Of a stretch of 64,000 bases of DNA, positions 10,841 to 23,166 are shown piece after piece. Under the pieces are notes generated by a model that was given only the letters and a program-made list of their open reading frames with translations, was not told the DNA's origin and made no database searches. This DNA comes from Eretmocerus hayati (taxonomy: Eukaryota > Arthropoda > Insecta > Hymenoptera > Aphelinidae). Location of the stretch: positions 92,478,501-92,542,500 of the forward strand of contig CM056743.1 of NCBI GenBank assembly GCA_029851415.1, read 5' to 3'. Position 1 is the first letter of the stretch, and each line of letters starts with the position of its first letter. The translations under genes were made by a program, and so were the position numbers.

Positions 10841-12167
10841 CTAAATACCGGGCCAATAGTACGACTGCGCGACCTTTCTATACGTTTTTTCTTTGCCCAT
10901 ATGACCAGCTGATGGCTCGTCATGGCTTTCTTTAATCATTTTTGCGCGGTTTTCTTCTGGAACCACTAATTTCCACGCATCTAAATCATCAATTATCCCA
11001 TTTGATTCGTGATCTGGCCTATATTTATAAATTCTACCATCCATAATTTTCCAATCTCTGTATCTTTTTGGATGTTTCTGAATTTGAAAGAATCTTTTGT
11101 TGTACCACTTATCTGATGTTTTCTCAAGAACTCCAACTGAACCGATATTCATCGTGTCGTCTTCAAACATTCTTGAGAGCGCATCAGGGACAACATTAAG
11201 CGTTCCCTTGCGTCGGATCACGCGGAACGAATAACTCGCGAGGTCATGGGCCCATCTGCCTACGCGTCCTACTGGATTTTTCTTGTTGAACAGCCACTGT
11301 AGCGCGCTGTGGACTGTTACAACAGTAAATTTTCCCCCTTCAATATACGGCCTGAATTTTTCAATACTCCATTTCATAGCCAGACATTCGCGTTCTGTTA
11401 CTGACCAGACTCTTTCTTGTTTTGAAAGTGATCGACTCGCGTAACAAACTACGCGTTCTTTGCCATCAACCTTCTGTGTAAGCATAGATCCCATCCCAGT
11501 GTCTGATGCATCAGTATGCAAGAACCATTCAGCGTCTGGAACTGGCATACTGAGCACGGGTGCAGATACTAATGGTTCTTTTAGCGTACAAAATGCTTTT
11601 TCCTGTTCTTCTTTCCACTCAAAATTCGCGTCTTTTTTTAATAAAAGATTTATTGGCTCTACAATCGTTGCATAACTTCTGATGAATTTACTGTGCCACG
11701 ATGTCATACCTGTGAATCTCTTCACTTGTTTGACATTTTTAGGCCTCGGATAATTTTTGGTTGCTCCTGTTTTCGCGGGATTGACTCTTAAACCGTGCTC
11801 GTCCACTATATATCCTAAAAATTTAACCTCTTGACAACAAAATTTACTCTTTTCTCTGTTAATCGTTAGACTTGCCCCCACGATTCTGTTTAATAATTTC
11901 TCTAGTAGCTCTAAATGTTGTTCAAACGTCTCTGTCACCAGGACAATATCGTCTAAATACCCGTACGCGTAAGGCTCTAGGTCTCCTATAATTGAGTCAA
12001 TTAATCTTTGAAAGCAGGCTCCAGCGTTAGCTAAGCCCATAGGTAGCCTTTTGAATTGCCAGTGCCCTCTACCGGGAATTGTGAATGTGCAAATGTTTCT
12101 CGAAATCTTTTTAAGCTTTATTTGATGGTAGGCCATGGATGAGTCCAGCGTAGTTATATATTTCGCG
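10841..12167 (-). pseudogene. pol: Gypsy reverse transcriptase, RNase H and integrase zinc module
   Basis: A long open frame covers most of reverse transcriptase (LTTLDSSMAYHQIKL-like start, FKRLPMGLANAGACFQRLID, and the catalytic YLDDIVL), the connection, RNase H (LHTDASDTGMG, RECLAMKW) and the HHCC start of integrase (AGHMGKEKTYRKVAQSYYWPG). The N-terminal part of reverse transcriptase lies at 14190-14570, on the other side of the hAT element; removing the hAT plus one 8-bp duplication brings both parts into one frame. The RNase H has TVHSALQW where the family has TDHSALxW, so a catalytic Asp codon has become Val (GTC). The frame ends at TAG 10841-10843. Confidence 0.9.
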
Positions 12168-12334
12168 TTCTTTAACAGAGCCCGGATTATATGCAAAATA
12201 AAACTTCAAAATATGCATGCAAATATGCACGGAAATTTGTCCAAAATATGCAGTAAAATATGCAATAAAATCCGACGATATATGCAGAAAAATACAAAAT
12301 TTGGTCAAAATATGCAAAAAATTTCATTCTTCTT

Positions 12335-13651
12335 TTATTGATTCTCCAAGTTGCTCATATTATGGTAGCAGTAAACAACAATGTATTTTTCCAGATTATC
12401 CATTCTCAAGCCATGTTTTCTATCATTCAAAATGAATTTATATGCTGAAAAAGAGCGTTCAACATCAACTGAAGTGGTTGGGCAGTATTTGAAGTTGGGC
12501 ACATCACTTGGAGATATTGTTCCAGGCAATTCAGTTGTGCCCTCGTTATTAACAAAATCATTTATCCGACACAATGAAGAATATCCAGGATTTCTTTCCA
12601 AAACACTATCCAATTTTCCTTTGAGTTTGGTTGGAATGTTACGGGGAAGCCTGGAAGTCAGAGCTACTGCATATTTTATCGTTGAAATCGAATCGTGCAA
12701 TGGTAAATTCTGTGTCTCCAGTTTAACAATAAATTTTGGAATAAATGAAAAGTGGGTATATATCGTAGCAAGTTCTCTGCTGACAGTCGGGTTGGTAAAA
12801 GCTGCTTTACATTTAGGAATTTCAGCGGCATCAGAATCATCAAATTGATCGACGACGTCTTTGACTGCTTTGAAATTTTCGTGATAGAACTGCGCAGCTT
12901 CTATCCATGTTCCCCAGCGAGTAATTACCGGCCGTGGGAGTAAAGGAAGGTTCGGAAGCATTTCACTATACTTGTCTGATCGTGAAGGTGCTTTCAGGAA
13001 AACTTTCTTTGTAACAGAAATCAATTCATTTGCACTGTCGTACGCTTTGCGGACTTCTTCTGCTACGCGGTGAAGACCATGAGCGAAGCATGTTACGTGG
13101 ATGAGATTGGGGTAAAATGTTTTTAGAGCAGTAGCAGCCTTCAGCATATATCGCGCAGCATCTGTTACAAGAAGTAATATCTTCTCATCGTTCTCAGAGG
13201 TAGGAAATAGACTTCTCAAAGAATCGTTCACAAATCTGGCCACTGTTGAATGATTCGTTCTTTCAAGCTGTCGGCAAGCAACTAGATAAGAAGATGAAGG
13301 TTCCGTACGTAACGTCCCAACCACCAGATTTGCTATGTACCGACCACAACTGTCGGTAGTTTCGTCAACAGAAATCCAAAGCAGTTTATTCTCGAGTTTA
13401 CTTCGTATCTGACGTAAAGTCTCTTGATAAACTTTTGGAACGTAGTTCTTGCGCAAAGTAGATTCGTCCGGTATATTCTGATGCACACAATACTTTTGAA
13501 GAAAGCGCCGCAGATGAAGAGTACTCAACTTGTAAATGGGTATATTGCAAGCAAGGAGCGTCTCGCACAAGTCCTCATAAAATTCATTCCTCACCGACGT
13601 CTCCTCGAGCTTGTGAGTGAGTTGCTTTTGACGTGGCCCTTTCTTCTTCAT
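12335..13651 (-). CDS. hAT transposase, catalytic and dimerisation domains
   Basis: This 438-codon frame encodes a hAT transposase that cuts and rejoins the element ends. Recognisable parts are the first catalytic Asp region ([14 protein letters not shown]), [11 protein letters not shown] (second acidic region), the CxxH block [23 protein letters not shown], and the C-terminal hAT dimerisation motif [20 protein letters not shown] with the conserved catalytic-region Glu. The protein resembles the CGGBP1-like group of insect hAT transposases. The ATG overlaps the stop of the upstream zinc-finger frame (ATGA at about 13648-13651), so the N-terminal domain and the catalytic part are in different frames; this is either a one-base frameshift or a short intron. 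Confidence 0.88.
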   Translation of the reverse strand: MKKKGPRQKQLTHKLEETSVRNEFYEDLCETLLACNIPIYKLSTLHLRRFLQKYCVHQNIPDESTLRKNYVPKVYQETLRQIRSKLENKLLWISVDETTDSCGRYIANLVVGTLRTEPSSSYLVACRQLERTNHSTVARFVNDSLRSLFPTSENDEKILLLVTDAARYMLKAATALKTFYPNLIHVTCFAHGLHRVAEEVRKAYDSANELISVTKKVFLKAPSRSDKYSEMLPNLPLLPRPVITRWGTWIEAAQFYHENFKAVKDVVDQFDDSDAAEIPKCKAAFTNPTVSRELATIYTHFSFIPKFIVKLETQNLPLHDSISTIKYAVALTSRLPRNIPTKLKGKLDSVLERNPGYSSLCRINDFVNNEGTTELPGTISPSDVPNFKYCPTTSVDVERSFSAYKFILNDRKHGLRMDNLEKYIVVYCYHNMSNLENQ

Positions 13652-13902
13652 CTTAGCCTTGTGAGTCGCTGTACCAACATGCTGTTATAGTTTTTAATAC
13701 TATTAATAGAATTTGCAAACTCGAAATTTCTGGAACATCTTGAATAGGTTACTTGGTCAACAAGAAATTTTCTTTCGCACTTGACCAGTTTTTCACACAC
13801 ATGGCAATACAAAGTTTTCCCATCGTAAGTAAATACACCAGGATACGGTTGAATCCAAGACAACACGTGTTTTCTGTCTGCCGGCATCGTGGAATGCTTC
13901 AA
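13648..13902 (-). CDS. hAT transposase N-terminal zinc-finger part
   Basis: An 84-codon frame starting [18 protein letters not shown] encodes the DNA-binding N terminus. It contains [16 protein letters not shown], the CxxC half of a BED-like zinc finger. The expected His pair is not evident after LVDQ, and the text from there looks shifted, so a second small lesion may lie near 13745. It ends in TGA overlapping the ATG of the main transposase frame. Confidence 0.65.
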   Translation of the reverse strand: MKHSTMPADRKHVLSWIQPYPGVFTYDGKTLYCHVCEKLVKCERKFLVDQVTYSRCSRNFEFANSINSIKNYNSMLVQRLTRLR

Positions 13903-14189
13903 TTTCTATTATTTTACTAATTCAACTGGAATTTTGCACAACAGTTTGTAAATAAACAAGCATATTGCAAACTATAATTTACAGCTAGGTTATCAAAACA
14001 TTGTGCATACGACGGTTCGTAAATGAACAAACATGAACATGGTTACGTTCCGATTTTCAAAAAGTACTCGCGCAAGTCGATCGATATATGCAAAATATGC
14101 AAAATATGCACAAATGAGTTCACATAACAAAATATGCATTTACATATGCAAATATGCATTTTGCATATAATCCGGGCTCTGTTCTTTAA

Positions 14190-14570
14190 TTTCCTTAATA
14201 TAGTGTCCATATAGGGTGTCGGATACGCATCTTTTTCAGCTAACGAATTGACTACTCGTAAATCTACCACCAATCTATGCCCTCCGTTCGCTTCTTTTAC
14301 TAAAAATGCTGGGTTATTCCAAGGACTGTTTGATTTTTCAACTACATCTGCGTCGTATAATTTTTGAAATTCTGCATGCATTGTTTTCTCCATTTTATCT
14401 GACAACGGAAAATATCTTTGCTTTACTGGACGTGCACTTTTCAAGAGTCGAATCTCGTATTCGATTAAATCAGTTGCTTTTAAAAATTCCTCATTTTTAT
14501 TCTGGTGAGGTAAACATTTATCTAAAACTCTTTTCAGTCTGTAAGCTTCATAATCACTCAACTTTTTCAA
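14190..14570 (-). pseudogene. pol: Gypsy reverse transcriptase, N-terminal part
   Basis: This is the start of the reverse transcriptase domain: RPVKQRYFPLSDKMEKTMHA, then SPWNNPAFLVKE and HRLVVDLRVVNSLAEKDAYP, motifs of Ty3/gypsy polymerases. Reading into the hAT end is artificial. The frame differs by one base from the protease frame above it: the two meet at about 14567-14570 (GTTTGAAAAAG), so an indel in the A run separated protease from RT. Confidence 0.88.
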
Positions 14571-15215
14571 ACCTTCACCTCTCGATTGTGGCTCTTGCGC
14601 GTTTCTTGACGCTTCAGATTTCGACTCAATTTTCCCTTCCGATGATGTTGGATTTCAGACTCTAAATTCACTTGACTTGGTGTTTCGATTGAAAATAATT
14701 CAAATGCAAATTTTTGCTTGTCCTTAAGGTCTGCGAATGTATATTCGTCACTATCACCTAATATGTGCATCCCAAAGAAACGGATGAATTCAAGTCCCAA
14801 AATGAGATCTACAGGTAATGATGGCACGCTAAGAATCGGCATATTTTTGCTTATCCCAGCTATATCCAGGGGAGTGATCAATTCCCCAGCTACCTCTTCT
14901 AATTCTCCGTTCGCCATTTGAGCGTACAAAAAATTAGAGGGTTGAAGCGTAATACCAATTTGCCCTGCGATGTCTCGATACTTTCTGCCTATCACGGACC
15001 GTGCGGCTCCCGAATCTAATAATCCCTTCAATTCTATTGGACCAATTTTTACGTTGATCAAATATCGAGGATAGTCTGTCGGTTTTGCCGTATCAGGAAC
15101 TTTGGAAATCCTGGTCGCGTCAACTTGAAAAGTATTCGCCGTTTCTTGAGATTGTGATTGACTGGCTTCGCAAACTTTTGAGACCTGTTCGGACGTAGCT
15201 AACGCAATGGTCTCA
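14567..15215 (-). CDS. pol: Gypsy aspartic protease (start of pol)
   Basis: The frame contains GLLDSGAARSVIG, the DSG active site of a retroviral-type aspartic protease that would cleave the Gag and Pol polyproteins. The second half reads LPVDLILGLEFIRFFGM, the flap-to-C-terminal strand region. The frame is open upstream of the first Met to about 15215, overlapping the end of gag in another frame, which fits ribosomal frameshifting from gag into pol in the intact ancestor. The piece ends with a basic segment and a TGA near 14567. Confidence 0.82.
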
Positions 15216-15216
15216 T

Positions 15217-17403
15217 TTACGCCGCTGGTTTCGCGTTTCCCGCATCGGCTGATGGTTTCGCCGCGGGCGCGTTTTCTTGTAAATTCACTGCATTAACCGG
15301 CGCATTTTGTTGTTGTATTGGTGGTGGTTGGCCTTGATTCTGGTAATTATTATAATAGCCATTATTATAATATCCACCATAACCTCTACCACGGTAACCC
15401 CCGCGATAACCACCTCCCCGATTTCCTCTATAACCTCCTCTTGGATAATTGTTTTGGTAATTATCATTGTAATTGCCATTGTAACCTCTATTCTGATTCT
15501 GATATGGATTTTGACTTTGATTTTGATTGTTATTCGCGTAAAATTCACGCGTCTGGAAATTTTGTTGCTGAGGATAGGTATTTTGGAAATTTTGAGGTGG
15601 TGGCCCCGCTAGAGCACCCTGCTGCTGGCCATTGCCACCCTTGCCATTGTTGTTATTATTGCCTCCCCGATCGCCTCGATCTCTACGTCGACTTCTATTC
15701 CGACCTTGCCCGTTATTTTGATTTGAATTTTGCGCGTTATTGCTCTGACTCGCGTTTTGACCGTTCGGCTCCGGTAAGAGTTCTTCTCGTAATTTCTGAA
15801 TTTGAATATTCATCAACTTTGCAACATCTGCCATGGTTGTTACCTCGACGGTTGCTACATCTATCGTCTCTTTTTCAGATTCCGATTTTTTCTCCTTATC
15901 TTGACTGGAAATTTGAGTCTCTTTTGAATTTTGATTCGAATTTTTGGGCTTCTGCGAACTCGATCTTTCGTCCTCTTTCTTATTACCCTGAACGAGTGCC
16001 TGATTTTTGCCCGCATCAAAAGCTTTTCCAAGCTCGGTAGCTTGTCTGGAAAATTTCTCAATACCCGCGTGCAAATATCGACGCATCAAAGGGTGAAAAT
16101 CTTTTCTCATATTATAGTAAATACGTTCAACCTGTTTCCATTCGGGTGGAGGTTCCGGCATTCTGTTAAAAATCAGGCGCATCGCTGTGATGTATTCGTG
16201 AACTGGCTCATCGTCTTTCTGTAATCGTGCTCGTGCTTCGTCTGCCAACCGTTCAGAATATTTTTCGTCCTGGTAATGCGCGCGAAAACAAGTGACCGCA
16301 TCTTTCCAAGAATTCCAGCTACTACCGCGTAACTGATACAATTTCAACGCTGGGCCGCTCAAGAGCACCGCTACTGCGCGTAAAAAAAAATTCTCGGGCA
16401 TGCCTGCCACCATTCTGTGTTCATCGACTTAAATCAAAAATTCTTCTAAACTCTGGTTTGCTGAACCTGAAAATCTAAGATTCCATGATTTTACTGTACG
16501 CGTGAGATCTCTCGTCCCAGCTGTATTTCTATCGTTCCTATTTTGTGTATGTGCGTGACAATCTGAACGCGCTGCTTGTGTTTGTTGCGTGTTATTTGGC
16601 TGCGGTGCCTGATTTACGTCCGCTGCCCAACTCACGCGCGAATGGCCGCTGAGTCTTGGCAAAGAGGGTCTCAGATTTTCCCCTTGGTTCTGAGAATTTT
16701 CATTCTCACTATCGCTAGAAGAAATTCCCTCGTCGTCCTGGATTTGCCTCGTTTCATTACCCTTATACGACTTATTTCTAACACCGCACAATTCATATTC
16801 CTCTTCTAATAATGCTTGCTGTCATTGCTCGCGTAAAATTTGACTACGCCGTTTGGGTCTGTTCGAATCTGTCGTTGTGTGCATGTTACTGTGTGGCTCA
16901 GTGCTTGGCTCTTTCGCTTGTCGTTGGGTATTCGATTGTAATGGCGCGCTCGATCTCGCACTATTTTGAAAACGCACCGTCTGATCTAAAATATTCTCAC
17001 GGATGATTTGATTTTCAGCATTTTCGCGGTCTGGCGAATTTTTCCAACTATCCGCGATCTGCATAGGAATTTTATATAACCTGCCATTTTCATCTCGCAA
17101 CGTAATAAATTTAACTGGCGGTTCGTTAGTTTTTTGAATTTCCGGGCGCGCGTCCTTTTGGACTAATGCTGATCACCGTTGTGCATTCGCTTGCACATCC
17201 GCTAATTCATCGCGTAATGAGCTTCTTCGCACTCGGTGATTGCGCCTAGTCACATTTTCATCATTTATATTATTCGCAAAAATATCGTCCTCCTCATATC
17301 TATTGAGGATTGAACGCCTATCATGAGCTGTCTGTGTGGTCTTGCGTAAAAATCTCGGCAAAGCCTCCATCCGCGCGACTTCTAATTCAGCTAGATCCAT
17401 CAA
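15217..17403 (-). pseudogene. gag: Gypsy gag (main part)
   Basis: Gag forms the virus-like particle. The core-like domain is at 15950-16413 (NFFLRAVAVLLSGPALKLYQ, then YQDEKYSERLADEARARLQK, the usual helical capsid text of Ty3/gypsy). The C-terminal third is very rich in Asn, Gln, Gly and Arg (RG/RGG and NNNQNQ runs), a nucleic-acid-binding tail without a CCHC knuckle. The N-terminal third is low-complexity and acidic. All parts from 17403 down to 15217 are in one frame, broken by three stops: TGA 17173-17175, TGA near 16822, and TAA near 16429. The first residues lie at 19195-19375, across the 1.8-kb insertion. Confidence 0.8.
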
Positions 17404-17408
17404 TAAAT

Positions 17409-19190
17409 GGGCGGCTCCGGATCAGAACGGTATAAGTCCATTTTGGTGAAAATTGAGTTTTTGACGGGAAACGATAGAAAATACATGTGAAAACATAAAT
17501 GTACAACTCCGGAAGTAGAAATGCATTTCGAGGCATCACAAGCGACACGACCGTTTTTGTCCCGAAAAAAGTTTCGACTTTTTTTCCGGATCAGAACGGT
17601 ATAAGTCCATGTTCTCGCTCAATAATATCGCTTTTGGGTCTTCCACGTTCATTTTTCGTGCTTTTATGCATGGTTAGAGGTCATAGCTACTCTCAGAAAC
17701 TACAAGTAGGGTTTGTGATGTTGTCCAAATGATTGCATCCCGTGGTTTCGAAAAAGGTGGGCCGAAAACCGCTCACTTCTCTTTCACGCGTTTGGACACA
17801 GGGGAGTCCTATGAAGATGAACAACCACCGCTCAGTAATCCCATGGGCCTGGGATCTTTCTCTAGAAGGCCTGGTGTCTCATTTTCTTATCTCTTATCGT
17901 CATTGAAAGAGCCGAATTTCTTAGTGATGGTTCCAGAAGCGTAGTAATGAGAGCGATCGGTACTGAGCTTCCAAAGAAATTTGATTTTGCATCATGTTTT
18001 CAGGCATCTTCTCTGAAGAAAAATCAACTGCGTCCGTGCGACAAACTCAACTAAGCTATGCACTTCCTCCTTAGGAACAATGCCAATGGTAGAGAAAGAC
18101 TATAGCTTCATTACAGAATTTCGGTTACAATTTCACTATGAAGGGTTGTGATCTATCAACTGGGGTTCTTTTCATTAACAGTCATCCGGCCTTCATTTCG
18201 ATCTCCCCGCCACTCGGTACAAGTGAACCTCATTTGGGCAAATCTCGTAGATTAAGATAGCCTTCTTGAATTGAGATATCTGCAACTAATCTTAACCTCA
18301 TTCTATCGGTTGATCAACAGTTCTGTTTGTTGAGTGGGGATCAGTCCCAATTCATCGTTTGGATCCCCTGGTCGATTAAAGTCTGCATTGCGATTTTTCC
18401 TATACAACCTTAAATTGCCTCTGAATACATGACGTAAAGCTGCGTGCTATGTGATCCCCAAAAATTATACTCCGCACCGGGCCGCTTGAGTAAACTCTCC
18501 TTGACTGGATTTCCAAATAGACGCTTGTTGACCTCAATGTTGGAAATATATCCTTAGTCACGATATCCTGAATGAGATCTTTCTGCGAAGAACATTCTCG
18601 GCTGTCAATGAGATTTTATAAAAGTCATCCTAAATTGGAGAGGAATTTTGTTTACTGCGAGAAAAAGTCGAGGACAGTCATTAAAAATCCAAAGAATTCT
18701 CAATTTATACCGTTCTGATCTGGAAAATTTTTTCCACCTTTTTTCTCGCTCAAATCGGCATAAGTCCGTGGTTTTTTTAACGTTTCTTGATCTCAAGGGT
18801 GGAAACTCATAGTTTTTCGACATTTTCCTACTTCAAACGGTGAAAATTCATCATATTAACTACTTCTCCCGATCTAAAATATTAAATGTGAATTTTTTTT
18901 TCAGAAATGGTGGACTTATACCGTTCTGATCCGGAAAAAAAGTTGAGAAATTTTCCGGATCAGAACGGTATAAGTCCATTCTTTATTGCAAAATGAGATG
19001 TAAAAAGTGTAAAAAATTGAAAATCAATACGCCCCACGCGAAAGATGAGATGAAAACACACTCACTACACGGTAGAACAAGAATATTGACTTCAGATGAT
19101 AACTCGAATTTTCCATATCACAGAAACTTTGAGGCGCATTTTCCAGAAATGGAAAAAATGGACTTATACCGTTCTGATCCGGAGCCGCCC
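17409..19190. mobile_element. Unclassified TIR element, 1.8 kb, 4-bp TSD
   Basis: Ends GGGCGGCTCCGGATCAGAAC are perfectly inverted and extend through GGTATAAGTCCAT, flanked by AAAT (17405-17408 and 19191-19194). Removing the element plus one AAAT restores the gag frame, which fixes the borders. The motif CCGGATCAGAACGGTATAAG recurs inside, in both orientations, near 17586, 18706, 18915 and 18955, so the element is built from copies of its own terminal motif. There is no credible transposase. The TSD length does not fit hAT, PIF/Harbinger or piggyBac, so I leave the superfamily open. Confidence 0.85.
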
Positions 19191-19194
19191 AAAT

Positions 19195-19375
19195 ATTGAT
19201 CGAAATCTGTCTCGTTATATTGGCCGCGAACGCGTCTACGCAACCGTTCTATTCGCGCCCTAAATGTTCCTTCACGCGAGAGCAAGAGTTCACCCAAAGC
19301 CTCATCTAGCGATTCTTCATCAATATTATTGATGAAATCGTCCACTATGTGGCTATCCATGTGAGCTCCCGCCAT
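19195..19375 (-). pseudogene. gag: Gypsy gag, N-terminal exon-like fragment
   Basis: The Gag start is MAGAHMDSHIVDDFINNIDE, an acidic N terminus, then a basic stretch ARIERLRRRVRGQYNE. It runs in frame into 17403 once the 1.8-kb TIR element is removed. The Met at 19375 is the first in the frame and lies directly after A-rich leader sequence. Confidence 0.75.
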
Positions 19376-19625
19376 TTTGTCACAAAAAAAAATTCCTCAC
19401 TTCTTAAAAATTCAGACGGGCCAGAAATCAGAAATTTCTACTCTCTTAAAAAATTCATCACTTCAATATCACGCGTGTGAGAATCACGCAATTATTCATT
19501 ATTCTATAATGCAAAATATTCTCATATCATATTCTCATATCATTAAAAATTGATCAGACGCAAGCGTAAAAACTGGTCGAGGCAAAATTTAAATGCTAAA
19601 TCTATATCTGTATTTATTTCTATAT
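19376..19625 (-). other. Gypsy leader, part nearest gag
   Basis: Non-coding A+T-rich leader of the gypsy element between gag and the hAT-like insertion. With 27279-27722 it forms an original leader of about 0.7 kb. No open frame or repeat is seen. Confidence 0.6.
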
Positions 19626-20159
19626 GTCTGGTACAGGGTTTGTAACTAAACTAAATTAAACGAAATTATTGAATATGTTTCGTTTCGTTTATTGGAAAAC
19701 GAAACTGAACGGAATCAATCATAATTTCGTTTATGAAAAACGAAACTAAACGTAAACATTATATCCACAGAATAAGGTAAACGAAACAAAACATAATTAT
19801 TCTGATTTTCGTTTCGTTGAACAGAGATGGAAACATATTCAAAAGCAATTGAGTTTCGTTTCGTTCATTCAAAAACGAAACGAAACGAAATTGATCCTGA
19901 TTTTGTTGATGAGAAACGAAACCAAACAGAAACGAATTACGATTCATTAGTTATGGAAATTGATTCCAACCGAAATTTTGTTGAGATCAACGAAAATAAA
20001 CGAAATCAAAATTAATTATGTTTATGATAAACGAAACTAAACGAAATCAAAATTAATCATGTTTATGATAAACGAAACTAAACGAAATCAAAATTAATCA
20101 TGTTTATGATAAACAAAACTAAACGTAATCGAAACAAATCAACATAATTCAAAACGTTG

Positions 20160-20692
20160 AGCCAAGCCAACCCCCCCCCTCCATCAAATCTGTGCAACAC
20201 TTCGGCGCAATAACGGTAAAGAACAGTATATACGTGTCGTGTGATACAGTTTGATTTCGGCCAGATCGAATGAACAATGGGGATGGCCGAATGTGTGTCT
20301 GTGTGAGAGTGTGTAGGGAGGGGGGGTGGATAGGGAGCACTGGGAGGCTACAGTGTGATAGCTGTGGAGTCCTTCCTCGATAAAGGCCTGGAGTCCTCGT
20401 GCTGATTTCGTTAGCACACAACTATTATTCGGGGGGCTTAGGTATGCCAAGAGGGGTCACCCAGGACCGAGCCGAGAGTTAGACAGCAATCCATTGACTA
20501 AGAAACGAAAAATATCGAAATTCCACGAAACAAATTTGACCGCACAGTTCCTTTCATAAACAGTGTATCATTCCAAAGGCCATTGAACCGGAGATTTTTT
20601 CAGGAGGTTTGGAATTAGAGAGAAATCTTGAGTGAAGCGTCCCACACATTGCAAAATATCCCATCGATTTGTGTATCCAAAGGATTTTCTTT
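20160..20692. other. Interior of hAT-like element
   Basis: A C-run (20168-20176) and GT-rich text (20280-20330) follow the terminal repeats. The short open frames on the minus strand here overlap low-complexity sequence and are not supported as genes. Confidence 0.4.
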
Positions 20693-21128
20693 GATCCATT
20701 TTAGGGTAGTCATAGGGTTCGACGATAAAGAGGAATCCCTTGGGGTGGGCCACTTCTAGATGCAACAAAAATCTTCCCATCCAATGGAATCATAGAAGAT
20801 ATTGTTGTTTGTTCCAAAATCTGCAGAGTTAGGTTCATGCGAATCATTTCAGGTACATTCTACTCCAAGTTGAGATCTCTCGGAAGACGAGGGTTGAAGG
20901 TTCATTCGAAGATCCATTTTAGGGTAGTCATAGGGTTCGACGATAAAGAGGAATCCCTTGGGGTGGGCCACTTCTAGATGTGACAAAAATCTTCCCATCC
21001 AATGGAATTATAGAAGATATTGTTGTTTGTTCCAAAATCTGCAGAGTCAGGTTCATGCGAATGATTTCAGGTACATTCTACTCCAAGTTGAGATCTCTCG
21101 GAAGAAGAGGGTTGAAGGTTCATTCGAA
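20693..21128. repeat. 218-bp tandem duplication
   Basis: Two adjacent copies, 20693-20910 and 20911-21128, start GATCCATTTTAGGGTAGTC and end GGTTCATTCGAA. They differ at only a few positions (for example GACGAGGG versus GAAGAGGG), so the duplication is recent relative to the rest of the element. Confidence 0.92.
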
Positions 21129-23166
21129 GAGCCATAACCACGCACTCTTGCGTTATGTAGGGGTCAACCTAGATAATGTCGTGGGAATTATGATTGATTT
21201 TGTATAACTTCACCGATTCCTCGTATTTATTTATATTCAATTGCTCTCAAACTTCTACAAGTACGATACATTTACAGACAAATCAACATTTTCTGGAAGA
21301 CAGAACATTGGGATACAGTACGAAAATAAGTTCTTCAACGAAAATACAAATATTGTTGTTACTGACCTCATAATGAAATTTTTAGAGCTGCATAACTGGT
21401 ATCAGCTTGATAAATCCACCAATCAATAAACTTGTAGATCTGTATGTCAGTGAGGTTCGATATTGCTCGGATACAATTATTGTGCAGGAATACCTATGTG
21501 GGATGTAAGAAACGCTCTATTGTAGTTATATCTACCTTGCTCGAGATTTGTGAGAATGTTTACAGTACGCATAGCTGGAGCTGCGACATTGTCAGTCTCG
21601 TTCTGCTGTTGACATCGAAGAATAAGTAATGTACACTATAGCACGTGAGAGCAAATGAGACAGTAAACTCTAAAATTCAAAACAATATGGAGGCCTTGAT
21701 CTCAACATTGAAGCAGATAGAGACCCGCAGAACACAATTCCATTTCTCGATGGAGTTTTGGTAGTGACTGTACTTACCTATCCAAAGCAAATCAGCAAAT
21801 ATCGTTCCTGAGAAATATCGTATAATCCTATTATACTGATAGTTTTCTAAGCTATCGTCGCATTGCAGCGAACTCTGACAACTGATGCCTTGCTCCGATG
21901 CCTCGAATCGATTTTACACTCAGGAGTTCACGGATTCTTCGATCATCCGATACTTTTGTATCCCTCAAAACTTTCAATTGAGGTAATGAGAGTCACGTAA
22001 TCTGTCTGCAATTGACGAAGGCATAACGATGTGAGTGGATGCGAGTAGCACAGTAGCACATTGCGGCGGCCACCTGTGACACTGTCGGACCTGTGTCTTT
22101 GTGGCGTGCTGCGTATATGGCTTGTGAGAAACTGTAACACCAAAGTTACTAAAAGATCGATGGAACGATACAGACTAACTGATCACGTTGAGCGCAATCG
22201 GAAACCAAGTTTTTCATAATTTGTACACACCTGAGTTCTTTCAAAAAGAGATTGGGGAGTTCTTAGGTGCTAAGAAAACTCGGGCGATTTTTTTTGCAGC
22301 AATCGTGGTGTTACTATCCGTACGAGACTTCTGCTACCGTGAAGTAAGTTCTCTTATGTCCCCAAAATGATCATTATTGTATGAGGTGCTCGATAGAAAA
22401 GCTCGTTAGTTGCCGCGGAGCACGAAATCATACAAGGTCCAGTCAGGTGGTTTCACTGAGACCACAATCATATGAAGAAGGTCTGCTGCCTCCGGCGCTC
22501 AGACTCAGCTCACTTCCTCGCGCAGCCACCGGAATCCAAAATGGCTAACCCGGAGGGCGCTCGCAGATTGGCCGGTCGCTTTCACCGTCTCTGCTCTCCT
22601 TCTTCTTTGCGTTATTGGCCTGTGGACTTCAATCCTCTCGCCTTGGGAGGGTAGAGAGACCCTCCCCATCACCAAGTGTTGTGCCGTTACTAATGCAACG
22701 ATCGAACGGCGATGGTGCAGTGGAATGCAAATTCGCGTAACTGCATTAATGCTGAAATAATAGAAATGTGTCCAATACTGATCTCATATCCTATCCTCAC
22801 TGTTGGTTCCCAAAGCACTCAGGTCTGTGTGAACCCCAAATTCCCAAATCCAAAGACTCCTTTGGGAGCTGGCAGCTCATACGCGCTGTTGAAGAAAATT
22901 TCTGAGATTTCACCAATCATCACATTTACTTGACAGCCCTTGTTTGAATGGAATACTATTAGATAGTATACTAATCAGATAGTACATTTCCCATAATTTT
23001 TTTGCAAACTCGGGTGCCCACGTCACGAAGCCTTGTGGGTCATAGGGTTAGGATCGTCGCCACCATCGTCGTCTGTTGTTGTAAATTTTTCGGATGCTCA
23101 GACATGCACGTCGAGACATTTCGAAAGAAATTCCGATCGACTAGCATGGGTGTTGTCCATTACCTA
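21129..23166. other. Interior of hAT-like element, no gene seen
   Basis: About 2 kb with only short open frames, none with a known motif. A GC-rich patch at 22480-22640 looks different in composition from its surroundings but gives no convincing protein or RNA. Confidence 0.4.

Larger units (their letters stand above)
12176..14181 (-). mobile_element. hAT DNA transposon, 2.0 kb
   Basis: Inverted ends CAGAGCCCGGATTATATGCA are flanked by a perfect 8-bp duplication TTCTTTAA (12168-12175, 14182-14189), the hAT hallmark. Both ends contain many copies of AATATGCA / TATGCAAAA, probably transposase-binding sites. It encodes a near-complete hAT transposase on the minus strand. It lies in the gypsy reverse transcriptase gene, and its removal restores that frame, so it is younger than the gypsy insertion. 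The perfect TSD and long transposase frame make it one of the youngest elements here. Confidence 0.95.

Noticed and set aside
15285..16040. Plus-strand frames opposite gag (up to 240 codons)
   Set aside because: They are antisense shadows of the Asn/Gln/Gly-rich gag tail.
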